From Planctomycetota bacterium (GTDB lineage Bacteria; Planctomycetota; Phycisphaerae; WQYP01), in the NCBI GenBank assembly GCA_021826605.1, contig JAKAZF010000097.1, forward strand, positions 1 through 8,237: DNA of 8,237 bases, given 5' to 3'. Of the stretch, positions 1 through 7,433 are shown piece after piece. Every line of letters begins with the position of its first letter. Positions within the stretch are counted from its first letter, which is position 1. The notes under the pieces were generated by a model. The model made no database searches and had not been told where the DNA came from. It saw only the letters and a list, made by a program, of their open reading frames with translations. Position numbers and translations under genes: made by a program.

Positions 1-11
1 CTATAACGTCC

Positions 12-17
12 TATAAT
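12..17 (+). promoter_or_regulatory. Possible -10 box of the cupin-asd-truA block
   Basis: A perfect TATAAT lies in a very AT-rich stretch (about 1-50) upstream of the first rightward gene. The hexamer CTATAA occurs twice (1-6 and 11-16). The matching -35 element would fall before the window, so the promoter cannot be confirmed. If it is real, transcription would start near 24 and leave a leader of about 140 nt before the cupin start codon. AT-rich sequence yields such hexamers by chance. Confidence 0.3.
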
Positions 18-53
18 ATATGTTATGTTAAATTGCGCTAAATACGAATAAAA

Positions 54-118
54 GGATCGACTGCCCGCCGCTTGGAAGGCGGCCATCTTGTCGCCGAGTA
101 TGCCATCTGCTACGATCC
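54..118 (+). other. Potential structured leader: hairpin inside a short closing stem
   Basis: Directly visible are GGATCG (54-59) and its inverted partner CGATCC (113-118). Inside them is a perfect 5-bp stem, GCCGC (67-71) with GCGGC (79-83), closing a 7-nt loop. A competing 4-bp pairing of GGCG (78-81) with CGCC (92-95) would exclude the first stem. It sits in the untranslated region of the cupin gene if the -10 box at 12-17 is used. It matches no riboswitch or tRNA that I recognise, and short GC stems like these arise by chance. The rest of 1-163 shows no supported gene. Confidence 0.2.
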
Positions 119-163
119 AAGGTTAATGATGGATCTTTAGATTCGGTTGGAAATGGGTTATCT

Positions 164-907
164 ATGGACGATATTCGACATTTGATCCTGCCTGCGGGCA
201 TCGGGTTGACCCATTTGCAGGTCTACGACCAGATTGCTCCCGATGGCCTGATCGGTGGAAGTCCACATTTTCATACCTGCAGTTCGGAAATTTATTGTGT
301 TCTGGCGGGGCGCGGGAATGTAGAATTGCTTTGGTCGGGCGGATACAGAAAAATTGCTCTGGAACCCAAAAAGGTTGTTTATTTCCGTCCCGGTGTGATC
401 CACCGTTTGGAGAACCCGGATAGTAAGCTTGAAATTCTGGTTATTATGCAAAATGGCGGGCTGCCGGAACGTGGTGATTTTGTGCTTACCTTTCCCGAGG
501 CTGTTCTTAAGGATCCCGAAGCGTATAAATTAGCCGCCCAGGCCGCCGATGTTCCCTCAGCGATCCGACGGCGCGATCTGGCGGTTCAGGGGTTTGAACC
601 ACTCAAAACAGCAATGATCGGTAATCCAACATCCGCAAGAGCCATGCTTAAGAACCTTTACCAGAGGGCCGGAAAGCTTCTGGCCCCCAAGGCTGATGAA
701 TTTTCCAGGGTACTTCAGGCCGGTGCCCTGGCAGAGGCTGGGCAGGTGGAAAAAGCTGTTTCAATGCTGAAAACAGGGCATCTGAATTATCTGGAAGATA
801 CAGCGTGGGGCGAAATCGATGCTATGAACTCCCCGACAAAAGCCGGCATGTGCGGTATTCTGCATCCTTATAGTATAATTCCTGCGGAAAAGGCCGTTTC
901 AAATTGA
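164..907 (+). CDS. Cupin-domain protein with uncharacterised C-terminal extension
   Basis: This is a 247-residue predicted cytoplasmic protein. Residues about 15-95 form a single cupin barrel. Motif 1 is HFHTCSSE with H35, H37 and E42, followed by the G49/G51 turn. Motif 2 is RPGVIHRLEN with P76, G77, H80 and N84. The three histidines and the glutamate are the usual metal ligands of the family, so metal binding is likely. The ligand or reaction cannot be read from sequence. The remaining ~140 residues (about 105-247) are predicted mostly helical, and I do not recognise them. The ATG at 164 is the only in-frame ATG between the upstream stop (29-31) and the cupin fold. Its Shine-Dalgarno match is weak (GGAAA at 149-153). 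It is the first gene of the rightward block and lies 41 bp before asd. It could be a sugar-related or regulatory cupin. The family call is firm, the role open. Confidence 0.85.
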   Translation: MDDIRHLILPAGIGLTHLQVYDQIAPDGLIGGSPHFHTCSSEIYCVLAGRGNVELLWSGGYRKIALEPKKVVYFRPGVIHRLENPDSKLEILVIMQNGGLPERGDFVLTFPEAVLKDPEAYKLAAQAADVPSAIRRRDLAVQGFEPLKTAMIGNPTSARAMLKNLYQRAGKLLAPKADEFSRVLQAGALAEAGQVEKAVSMLKTGHLNYLEDTAWGEIDAMNSPTKAGMCGILHPYSIIPAEKAVSN

Positions 908-939
908 AAGGGCCGCTGTTAGTTGGAAGCATAATAAAC

Positions 940-946
940 AGGAAAG
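940..946 (+). promoter_or_regulatory. Ribosome binding site fixing the asd start
   Basis: AGGAAAG lies just upstream of the ATG at 949, with 5 nt between AGGA and the start codon. It favours that ATG over an in-frame TTG at 904, which overlaps the cupin stop codon and would add 15 residues ahead of the Rossmann-fold start. Confidence 0.6.
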
Positions 947-948
947 CC

Positions 949-1968
949 ATGAATCATCCCCCTACTGTTGCAATTGTCGGTGCCACCGGTGCTGTGGGCG
1001 TAGAGTTTATTCGATGCCTGGAAGAACGGAATTTTCCATTGGCTGAATTGCGGCTTTTCGCCTCGGCCCGAAGTGCCGGCAAGGACATGACCTACCGTGG
1101 GCAAACGCTCAAGGTCCATGAACTTACCGAGCAGAGCTTTTCCGGGGTGGATATTGCCTTATTCTCTGCGGGCGGTTCCATCAGTAAAAAATTCGGCCCC
1201 ATTGCCGCCAAAGCCGGTGCAGTAGTCGTCGATAACAGTTCGGCGTTCCGGATGAATCCGGAGGTGCCCTTAATTGTGCCGGAAATTAATCCTCAGGAAA
1301 TTAACAACCATAAAGGGATCATTGCCAATCCCAACTGCTCAACCATCATTGCGCTTGTGCCGCTGTGGCCCCTGCACAAAATAAACCCAATCACCCGGTT
1401 AATCGCGGCTACCTATCAAGCCGCCAGTGGTGCCGGCGCAGCGGCCATGCAGGAATTGCTTGATGCCACAAAAGCCGCTCTGAATGGACAGGATTACCCC
1501 CCCACAGTTCTGCCTCACCCGTACGCTTTTAATGTCTTTAGCCACAATGCCTCCGTTGATCTACAAACCGGTTACAACGAAGAAGAAATAAAGATGGTAA
1601 AAGAAACGCGGAAAATCTTCGGCGCTCCGGAGATGCGTATTACCGCCACCTGCGTTCGCGTGCCGGTTTTGCGTGCCCATTGTGAATCTCTCAACATTGA
1701 ATTTACGTCCCCAATTCAAGCAAGCGAAGTTCGGGACATTCTTATGCATGCGCCGGGTGTTAAGGTTGTGGATCAGCGGGAAAAGAATTATTTCCCGATG
1801 CCGCGGGATGCTTCGGGCCAGGGCGATATTCTCGTGGGCCGGATTCGCAATGATTTAAGCGATCCGACAGGCCGGAGCATTGCCATGTTTGTAGCCGGCG
1901 ACCAGTTGCTTAAAGGTGCCGCTCTCAACGCTGTGCAAATCGCCGAATTGCTGGTGGCAAAGAACTGA
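949..1968 (+). CDS. asd: Aspartate-semialdehyde dehydrogenase
   Basis: This 339-residue cytoplasmic enzyme reduces L-aspartyl-4-phosphate to aspartate-4-semialdehyde with NADPH. It is the shared step towards lysine/diaminopimelate, threonine and methionine. The N-terminal nucleotide-binding motif GATGAVG is at residues 11-17. VVDNSSAFRM (about 93-102) carries the substrate-phosphate arginine, R101. NPNCST holds the catalytic cysteine, C130. TYQAASGAGAAAMQEL is the typical family stretch. RVPVLRAHCE supplies the active-site histidine H244 and the substrate arginine R237. Length and motif order match the full-length bacterial enzyme, with no break. The ATG at 949 is chosen because of the adjacent AGGAAAG and because MNHPPTVAIVGATG begins like the family. 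The gap to the upstream cupin gene is 41 bp and to truA 80 bp, all on the same strand, with no terminator hairpin seen. Confidence 0.97.
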   Translation: MNHPPTVAIVGATGAVGVEFIRCLEERNFPLAELRLFASARSAGKDMTYRGQTLKVHELTEQSFSGVDIALFSAGGSISKKFGPIAAKAGAVVVDNSSAFRMNPEVPLIVPEINPQEINNHKGIIANPNCSTIIALVPLWPLHKINPITRLIAATYQAASGAGAAAMQELLDATKAALNGQDYPPTVLPHPYAFNVFSHNASVDLQTGYNEEEIKMVKETRKIFGAPEMRITATCVRVPVLRAHCESLNIEFTSPIQASEVRDILMHAPGVKVVDQREKNYFPMPRDASGQGDILVGRIRNDLSDPTGRSIAMFVAGDQLLKGAALNAVQIAELLVAKN

Positions 1969-2048
1969 CTTCCCACCCCCACCGATTCTGCCGGCCCGCA
2001 TGGAAATATTCTGCAACGGACGAACTTGGCTCCCGATGGATAACCGCT

Positions 2049-2789
2049 ATGCCCGAAGGCCGCTATAAACTGCTTGTCGCCTACGATGGAACCGCCTACT
2101 GCGGCTGGCAGCGGCAAATTGAGCCGGTTGTGACCGTGCAACGCACGATTGAAAAAGCGGTTGGCTACATTGTGGATCATCCAGTAACAGTGATAGGATC
2201 CTCGCGCACCGACACCGGCGTTCACGCTCAGGGACAAATTGCGGTCATGACCGTTAATACGCATCTGGATGCCCAGCGCCTGCGGCTGGCCATCAACAGT
2301 CGGTTGCCGGCTGATATATTGATCCGTGAAATTGAGCCTGTAGACGATAGCTTTAATATCCGCAGCGCCCGCACCAAGCGCTATCGATATTTGATCTGGG
2401 CGGATCGGGATCGTCCGATTTTTTATCGGCATTATGTCTATCACCACTATCGGCACCTGGAAATGCCGGTCATGCAGGAAGCCTGCAGGCTGTATGAAGG
2501 GAAACATGACTTTATCGCATTTCGCGGAAGAAAAGATGACCGGCAAACGACGGTTCGGGATATTTTTCATTGCAGTATTCATCGGCGCGGACCGATAATA
2601 ATCTTTGCCGTGGAAGGCAGCGGATTCCTGTACCACATGGTGCGTACGATGGTGGGAACCGTGCTGGAAATAGGCCGGGGGCAGGGTGAACCCCAGCGTG
2701 TGACGGAACTTTTGGCATCCGGAGATCGCGCAAAGGTCGGCCCGTGTGCTCCGGCTTCCGGGTTAGCTCTGCAATGGATTCGCTTTTAA
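2049..2789 (+). CDS. truA: tRNA pseudouridine(38-40) synthase TruA
   Basis: This 246-residue enzyme converts uridines 38-40 in the anticodon stem-loop of tRNAs to pseudouridine. The N-terminus has the YDGTAYCGWQRQ motif (12-23). The catalytic aspartate is D55 in GSSRTDTGVHA (50-60), where many homologues have GAGRTDAGVHA. Further family blocks are RYRYLIW, the FIAFRG region, and GSGFLYHMVRTMVGTVLEIGRG near the C-terminal third. Length is normal for bacterial TruA and the frame is intact. The ATG at 2049 has only a weak GGAT ribosome site, but no better in-frame start lies upstream. It follows asd by 80 bp and precedes the glycosyltransferase by 47 bp, so co-transcription is likely. asd-family genes near truA are known elsewhere: usg-truA in Escherichia coli, and asd-fimV-truA in Pseudomonas. 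Confidence 0.96.
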   Translation: MPEGRYKLLVAYDGTAYCGWQRQIEPVVTVQRTIEKAVGYIVDHPVTVIGSSRTDTGVHAQGQIAVMTVNTHLDAQRLRLAINSRLPADILIREIEPVDDSFNIRSARTKRYRYLIWADRDRPIFYRHYVYHHYRHLEMPVMQEACRLYEGKHDFIAFRGRKDDRQTTVRDIFHCSIHRRGPIIIFAVEGSGFLYHMVRTMVGTVLEIGRGQGEPQRVTELLASGDRAKVGPCAPASGLALQWIRF

Positions 2790-2836
2790 TATTTTCTCTG
2801 TTACATGCGGACGATTAAGAAAATGGACTTTGCGGG

Positions 2837-4003
2837 TTGAAAATAGTACACGTCATCACGCGATTAATTGTGGGCGGCGCGCAGGAAAATACGATCCTGA
2901 CGTGCGAAGGTCAGCACCGGCGCGGCCACGATGTAACATTAATAACCGGCCCGAGCACCGGACCGGAAGGATCGCTGATGCAGCGGGCCGGCGAAGGGGG
3001 TTACCGGGTAATTTTGGAAGAGAGCCTCATACGCAGTGTCCATCCAATTATCGACGCGCAGGCCTATCACCGGCTTAAACAGCTATGCCGGCAACTGCGA
3101 CCCGATATTATTCATACGCATTCCAGCAAAGCCGGCATTCTAGGGCGCAAGGCAGCTTGGAAGAGCAAAGTTCCAGTGGTGGTACACACCATTCACGGCC
3201 TGGCTTTTCATCCCTACCAATCCAAGCTTACTAACGCCGCATGGATCGCCCTTGAACGTTTCGCCGCCCGACGATGCCATAAAATTATCTGCGTCGCCGA
3301 TGCCATGACGCGCCAGGCTCTGGCGTGCGGCGTGGGGAAGCCGGAACAATTCATCACCGTCTACAGCGGGATGGATATTCAACCATTCTTGGCGGCGGCT
3401 GATCAACGCAGCGCGGCACGAAGCAGCCTGGGAATCGCCGACGACCGCATCGTCATGGGAACCATCGCCCGTTTGCAACCGTTGAAGGGCCATGACGATC
3501 TGCTGGCGATTGCGGCAGAATTATTCGCGGCTGAACCGCGTTTGACCTTTTTATGGATCGGCGATGGCAAATTTCAGGCGCGGTTCCGGGAAAAGATCCG
3601 CCGCGCCGGGTGGGAGGATCGGTTTATCCTTAAGGGTCTGGTTGCACCGGCGGAAATTCCGAAACTCATTCCGGCCATGGATATGATGGTGCATCCCAGT
3701 TACCGGGAAGGCTTACCGCGCGCCGTGGTGCAGGGAATGTTGGAATCCATTCCAGCCATCGTCTATAACTGCGATGGCGCTGATGAAATTTGCATCACCG
3801 GGCACAGTGGTATTCTTGTAGAACCAGGAGATATTGCCGCCTTGCGAAGTGCTATTCTGCAGCTGTCCCAAAACGCGGAACGTCGCAAGGCCATGGGCCT
3901 GCAGGGAAAGGTTCTGGCTGCTGCAAAATTTGACGTTAATAGGATGGTTGATTCGCTGCTGGACATTTATCAGAAAGTCCTGGGAGAACGTCATGAGTCT
4001 TAA
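2837..4003 (+). CDS. GT4-type glycosyltransferase
   Basis: This 388-residue protein has a GT-B fold and is expected to transfer a sugar from a nucleotide-sugar donor at the cytoplasmic face of the membrane. The N-terminal acceptor domain opens with MKIVHVITRL and the GGAQ loop (13-16). It continues with the HTHSSKAGILGR block and VVVHTIHG. The C-terminal donor domain has ARLQPLKG with R212 and K217, the usual diphosphate contacts. It ends in SYREGLPRAVVQG, where E291 starts the EX7E motif but position 299 is glutamine instead of glutamate. The start is TTG at 2837: an in-frame stop at 2816-2818 leaves no ATG or GTG, and the first beta strand begins right there. The ribosome site is poor. The last 11 bases overlap the next gene. 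The neighbouring exported proteins suggest surface-polysaccharide or glycan work. Donor and acceptor cannot be named. Confidence 0.93.
   Translation: MKIVHVITRLIVGGAQENTILTCEGQHRRGHDVTLITGPSTGPEGSLMQRAGEGGYRVILEESLIRSVHPIIDAQAYHRLKQLCRQLRPDIIHTHSSKAGILGRKAAWKSKVPVVVHTIHGLAFHPYQSKLTNAAWIALERFAARRCHKIICVADAMTRQALACGVGKPEQFITVYSGMDIQPFLAAADQRSAARSSLGIADDRIVMGTIARLQPLKGHDDLLAIAAELFAAEPRLTFLWIGDGKFQARFREKIRRAGWEDRFILKGLVAPAEIPKLIPAMDMMVHPSYREGLPRAVVQGMLESIPAIVYNCDGADEICITGHSGILVEPGDIAALRSAILQLSQNAERRKAMGLQGKVLAAAKFDVNRMVDSLLDIYQKVLGERHES
3982..3988 (+). promoter_or_regulatory. Ribosome binding site inside the glycosyltransferase gene
   Basis: GGGAGAA lies within the last codons of the glycosyltransferase gene, with 6 nt between GGGAG and the ATG at 3993. 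It supports that start over the longer open frame reaching back to 3834. It also points to coupled translation of the two overlapping genes. Confidence 0.65.
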
Positions 4004-6092
4004 ATTTCCGCGCTGGCTTAACCGCGCGGCGAACAGTTCGTTGCCGGCCCTGGCCGTTTTATTGTTTTCATCTGCGAATGCAGCATTGGCTCGAAATCCG
4101 TCACGGATTTCCGATGCACCAGCATCCCGCATCCGCTATCGGGTACAACAGCTTGACACGCAGATTGGTATTCTCCTGTTAAAAATTCCCGTTGGTTCGG
4201 ATAACCCCGGTGTCCCCGCCGAAGTTCAGGAGACCTATCGACTCATTATTCGACATCTTTATAGATCGGCATTGCGCTGCAGAAATGTCAGCTTGCGATC
4301 CCGGATGGTTCTTAAAGCCGATCAACTTTTTGCCGGACTTCCCAATTTCGACCAACAAACCACCGCCCTTCTCGCTGCTGCCAATTCCCATAACGCCGAA
4401 GTAGCTCAAGCGTGCCGAAATTTTTACCGCGTCAGCAGCCACGTCAACGACGGCCTGGTATCCGTCAAGACGCTGAGTTTATATCTGCACAAGTTACTTA
4501 AGCCGCTTGGGCCATTGGCGGAGCTGGAATTTACCGGCACATCAGGGCCAGTGGTGTGGCCCGTGGCCAACGGCCTGCCAGACCCTTGGGTGCCCGGAAA
4601 ATCCGTCTCAACGCTGCCGGATATTGACGCCGAAATTGCAATTTTACAACATGCCCACATTCCCCTGGAGATGCGGACCATGGTCGGATCGATTCTCCAG
4701 CAACTTAAGCCAGGTGTAAAAGCCACCGCGACGCGCCGGCAGAGCTTGGCCTATTATCACATTCTTCTTCAGGGCGTAAGTTTTGCAGAGCATTTGCAAC
4801 AAGGTGGCGTGCTACCCAGGCAACTTCGATCGCACTTTAATCATCGACTGATGCTGGGATTATTATTTTTCAGGGACCCGCGCACGCGCGACGCCGGTGC
4901 CCGCGAGTTGGAATCCATTGAGGTTGTTGTTCATTCTCTGGAACTGCTTCAGACCGCCCCCCTGCCGACTAAAGCCCAGCGTGTGGTAAGCCGATGTGTG
5001 CAGAATACGATCGGCCACATGCAAACTTCTCATCATGCAATGCGCTACACCCAGGATCTTCAAGCACTGGATCTACTTCTGGTTCAGCAGCGAGCCTTGG
5101 CTCAACGCCTGCAGCGCTCTCACGCATCCTACACCAACCCCGCCTGGCATCGCATTGCCCAGACCGCGGCTGCAGACCTTCAATTGACAATTAAAAGCCT
5201 GAAAAACGGTTTCAATCGTACAGCCGTTCAAACGTATCTCGCCCATCTTAACGGGCTGTTCGGCAATATTGATCGACTGATCGCCATGCGGGCCTCCGCG
5301 CAACAAGCCCTGCTCTATCACCCGCGCGACGCCGAAGGCGTATCCCAGAATATGCAACGCTGGGCACGGCATATCGGCATGCATCCCTATTTCGCCGGCA
5401 CCGCCGCGAAAAGTTTTGACCGCTTTAATCAGGTATTGCTGCTATTGGCTGCTGCGCATCGCGCCATGGCGGCACATGGACCGGAAAACGTAATGACGCG
5501 CATTTCCGGCGGGCGCTATCAGCGCTTTGTCACCAGTTTTCTGCAAACGCAACGTGATCTGGTCAACTCGTTAGCCCATCCGCAACTTGCTTCTGATGCG
5601 CTACTGCGCCGGCTTTATCGCCAACGCCTGATTTTTAAAACCAGCTCGGAACTCGCTTACCTTCTGGAAAAAGATCAGCCCTTGCTTCGCTTAAATCAAT
5701 GGGCCGCCTGGCACATCAGCGTTCGTACCCAAAAGACCCTGCTGAACCAATTTGAACAGAGCCTCTCATTTGAATTTCACGCCGCACTTAGCCATAAGCC
5801 AATGTCTTCCGAAGCATGGGTCGGCTTTTCTGCCACCGCCGGTCCGATTGCGACTCTGGCGGCAACCTGCCAAACGCTGCTTCCGCAACTTAATGCGGCG
5901 CCTGCCGCATGGTCCACTGGTTGGCTGCAAACCTATTCGTGGCAACCCCCCAACATCCTGTGCCCCAATGAGGCTTCGCGCTTCAGCTTGGCCTGTATGT
6001 TCTTTAATGAGGCACACTATCAAAATGCGCACGGCAATGTGCAGGCCGCCATGGCATTATTTAACTCTGGATTACACGCGATAAACCGATGA
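3993..6092 (+). CDS. Predicted secreted helical protein, function unknown
   Basis: This 699-residue protein belongs to no family I recognise. The N-terminus is a good Sec signal peptide: basic KFPRWLNR, hydrophobic LPALAVLLF, then SSANA with likely cleavage after residue 30 (or after ALA at 33). No other clear membrane segment is seen, so it is probably periplasmic or exported. The mature part is rich in Leu, Ala, Gln, Arg and His and looks almost wholly alpha-helical. Two stretches break this pattern: a Pro/Gly/Trp-containing one (about 175-210) and another near 633-665. The last ~38 residues resemble one TPR-like helix pair (alanines plus a central GN turn), a weak inference. The start at 3993 is supported by GGGAGAA and by the signal peptide. 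It overlaps the glycosyltransferase gene by 11 bp, which implies a shared transcript and perhaps a shared pathway such as glycan export or assembly. The gene ends 27 bp from a convergent gene. Confidence 0.82.
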   Translation: MSLKFPRWLNRAANSSLPALAVLLFSSANAALARNPSRISDAPASRIRYRVQQLDTQIGILLLKIPVGSDNPGVPAEVQETYRLIIRHLYRSALRCRNVSLRSRMVLKADQLFAGLPNFDQQTTALLAAANSHNAEVAQACRNFYRVSSHVNDGLVSVKTLSLYLHKLLKPLGPLAELEFTGTSGPVVWPVANGLPDPWVPGKSVSTLPDIDAEIAILQHAHIPLEMRTMVGSILQQLKPGVKATATRRQSLAYYHILLQGVSFAEHLQQGGVLPRQLRSHFNHRLMLGLLFFRDPRTRDAGARELESIEVVVHSLELLQTAPLPTKAQRVVSRCVQNTIGHMQTSHHAMRYTQDLQALDLLLVQQRALAQRLQRSHASYTNPAWHRIAQTAAADLQLTIKSLKNGFNRTAVQTYLAHLNGLFGNIDRLIAMRASAQQALLYHPRDAEGVSQNMQRWARHIGMHPYFAGTAAKSFDRFNQVLLLLAAAHRAMAAHGPENVMTRISGGRYQRFVTSFLQTQRDLVNSLAHPQLASDALLRRLYRQRLIFKTSSELAYLLEKDQPLLRLNQWAAWHISVRTQKTLLNQFEQSLSFEFHAALSHKPMSSEAWVGFSATAGPIATLAATCQTLLPQLNAAPAAWSTGWLQTYSWQPPNILCPNEASRFSLACMFFNEAHYQNAHGNVQAAMALFNSGLHAINR

Positions 6093-6119
6093 ACGGCCTC
6101 CTGCCACTAACAATCTGCG

Positions 6120-7433
6120 TTATTTCATCGCCCAGACTTTGAAATCACGATACTCCCCCACTGTCCCCGCCATTTGTCGGAGCCCTATTTTTCCGCTTCC
6201 ATAAGCCTTGCCAAAACGCGATGGGTTATTATCCATCCAATCCAGTGAAACTTTTCCGTTGACCAGCAGTTGAATGTGTCGGCCGTCTTTAATAATACGA
6301 AGCTTCTGGAATCCCTGGGTCCCCGGCGCGACAGCGACCGGCCCGACGCCGGTGAGATAAAAGTGATTATTCTTACGCAGGTTTGAGGACGGACGCCCGG
6401 ATTGAAACAGCGGCAGATTGGCAAAATATGAGAAGTGGTAACTGACAATGCTGCCATGCGTATACTGGCTGAATATGCCATCCCGCGGCGGCAGGCTGGG
6501 ATTAAAAATATCATCGCCGTTAGCTCCGCGCGCGGCGAAAAATATGATGGCCAGCCCGGTACGCGATACCGGTTTGAACTGCCAGTCCGCGATAAATCGG
6601 TTCGGGAACGTTCTGGGGCACCATAATACAAAATGCCCTGGGCCGGAAAACATTCCCGCCTTTTGCGTTTGCAGTTTCATGGACTCGCCGGGAAAGGAAA
6701 TTTTGCCGGGGCCTTCAAGAATCCATTTTGCTACATCGGTTTTATTGCTTAGAGGATCCGAATAAAGCAATGCACCGCGCCGGTTGCGCAGATTGATTGC
6801 CGCAGGAGGTCGATAGTACCCCAGCAGAGCCTTCTGTTTCCCGGCTAATGCTTTCGGCACTCTTGCGGCAATTTCGCCCGGCGGAATGTAGGTCGCGTGA
6901 ACCTGCACGTCGGAGACGCGATTTGGACCCTGGCCGAGAGTTAATTGATCCGCATGGCCCGCAATTTTCCAAGGCGCGTAGCGGGTGCCGGGAAGATTCA
7001 TCGGCACGCCGTTCAAATAGCCGTCGCATCGCCCTTTTTTGCTGTCCCAGGTAAAAATAAGCTGATAGGACGCCGGCCCGGGCAAGTGGGTCAGATTGAC
7101 CAGAAATCCCCGGTCATATTTTCCTTTGCTCCATTCAAAAATGATATTGACGCTCTCTTTTCCACAGGTCAATTTACAATCGGCCAATCCCGGTAAACTT
7201 ACCAGCGTCTGATCCAGCGATTCGGCATCGGCACCGTCGCGCCAGGTTTGGCTGGTGTGCAGATTAAAACTCAAATAGCCCTGCTGGTTCAGTTGTTTGG
7301 GCAAAGGTGTTTCGACTTTCATCGCTTTCTCCGGCTTCCCTGAGGCCCCGGCAGCGCCGAACATCGGCGCGCACCAGCTTGCCAGAAGCAGTGCACCAAG
7401 TAACATCGGCGTGAAATATCGCACATAAGGCAT
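6120..7433 (-). CDS. Secreted LamG-like/DUF1961 two-domain protein
   Basis: This is a 437-residue predicted exported protein. The signal peptide has hydrophobic MLLGALLLASW and likely cleavage near FGAAGA (25-30). LASWC is not a good lipobox because tryptophan precedes the cysteine. Residues about 45-195 look like a concanavalin/LamG-type beta sandwich, with LIFTWDSKKG (125-134) and YLNG (139-142) typical of that fold. Residues about 222-437 resemble DUF1961, judged from memory of the family: GHFVLWCP (266-273), IIFFAARG (296-303), DDIFNPSLPPRDG, NLRKNN (351-356) and GKIGLRQM (414-421), ending in a Y-x-x-F-x-V strand. Both folds are usually associated with carbohydrate binding or cleavage, but no catalytic residues can be assigned. 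The ATG fits the signal peptide; the ribosome site (GAGAG) is mediocre. The gene converges on the 699-residue protein with a 27-bp gap and no clear terminator. It diverges from the gene at 7707. Confidence 0.85.
   Translation of the reverse strand: MPYVRYFTPMLLGALLLASWCAPMFGAAGASGKPEKAMKVETPLPKQLNQQGYLSFNLHTSQTWRDGADAESLDQTLVSLPGLADCKLTCGKESVNIIFEWSKGKYDRGFLVNLTHLPGPASYQLIFTWDSKKGRCDGYLNGVPMNLPGTRYAPWKIAGHADQLTLGQGPNRVSDVQVHATYIPPGEIAARVPKALAGKQKALLGYYRPPAAINLRNRRGALLYSDPLSNKTDVAKWILEGPGKISFPGESMKLQTQKAGMFSGPGHFVLWCPRTFPNRFIADWQFKPVSRTGLAIIFFAARGANGDDIFNPSLPPRDGIFSQYTHGSIVSYHFSYFANLPLFQSGRPSSNLRKNNHFYLTGVGPVAVAPGTQGFQKLRIIKDGRHIQLLVNGKVSLDWMDNNPSRFGKAYGSGKIGLRQMAGTVGEYRDFKVWAMK

Noticed and set aside
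38..122. Possible tRNA: a 5-bp stem with 7-nt loop resembles an anticodon arm on either strand (GGA or TCC anticodon)
   Set aside because: No D-arm, no TTCGA T-loop and no matching 7-bp acceptor stem can be placed around it.
42..140. Short rightward frame reading RLEGGHLVAEYAICYDP
   Set aside because: It has no ATG before the tail and is only about 30 codons long. It cannot be told from chance without sequence to the left, and a stop at 39-41 closes it.
904..948. N-terminal extension of asd from an in-frame TTG
   Set aside because: It overlaps the cupin stop codon, and the ATG at 949 has a proper ribosome site directly before the NADP-binding strand.
1788..2636. 282-codon open frame on the minus strand
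   Set aside because: It lies antisense to the end of asd and most of truA, both with full family motifs. It has no recognisable domain and no signal of its own.
3834..3992. Upstream extension of the 699-residue secreted protein
   Set aside because: This part overlaps the glycosyltransferase gene in another frame and would bury the signal peptide. GGGAGAA supports the ATG at 3993.
6093..6119. Terminator between the convergent genes
   Set aside because: The 27-bp gap has no inverted repeat or T-tract that I can see.
7369..7383. Lipoprotein signal (LASWC) in the LamG/DUF1961 protein
   Set aside because: Tryptophan directly before the cysteine breaks the lipobox rule, so ordinary signal peptidase cleavage is more likely.
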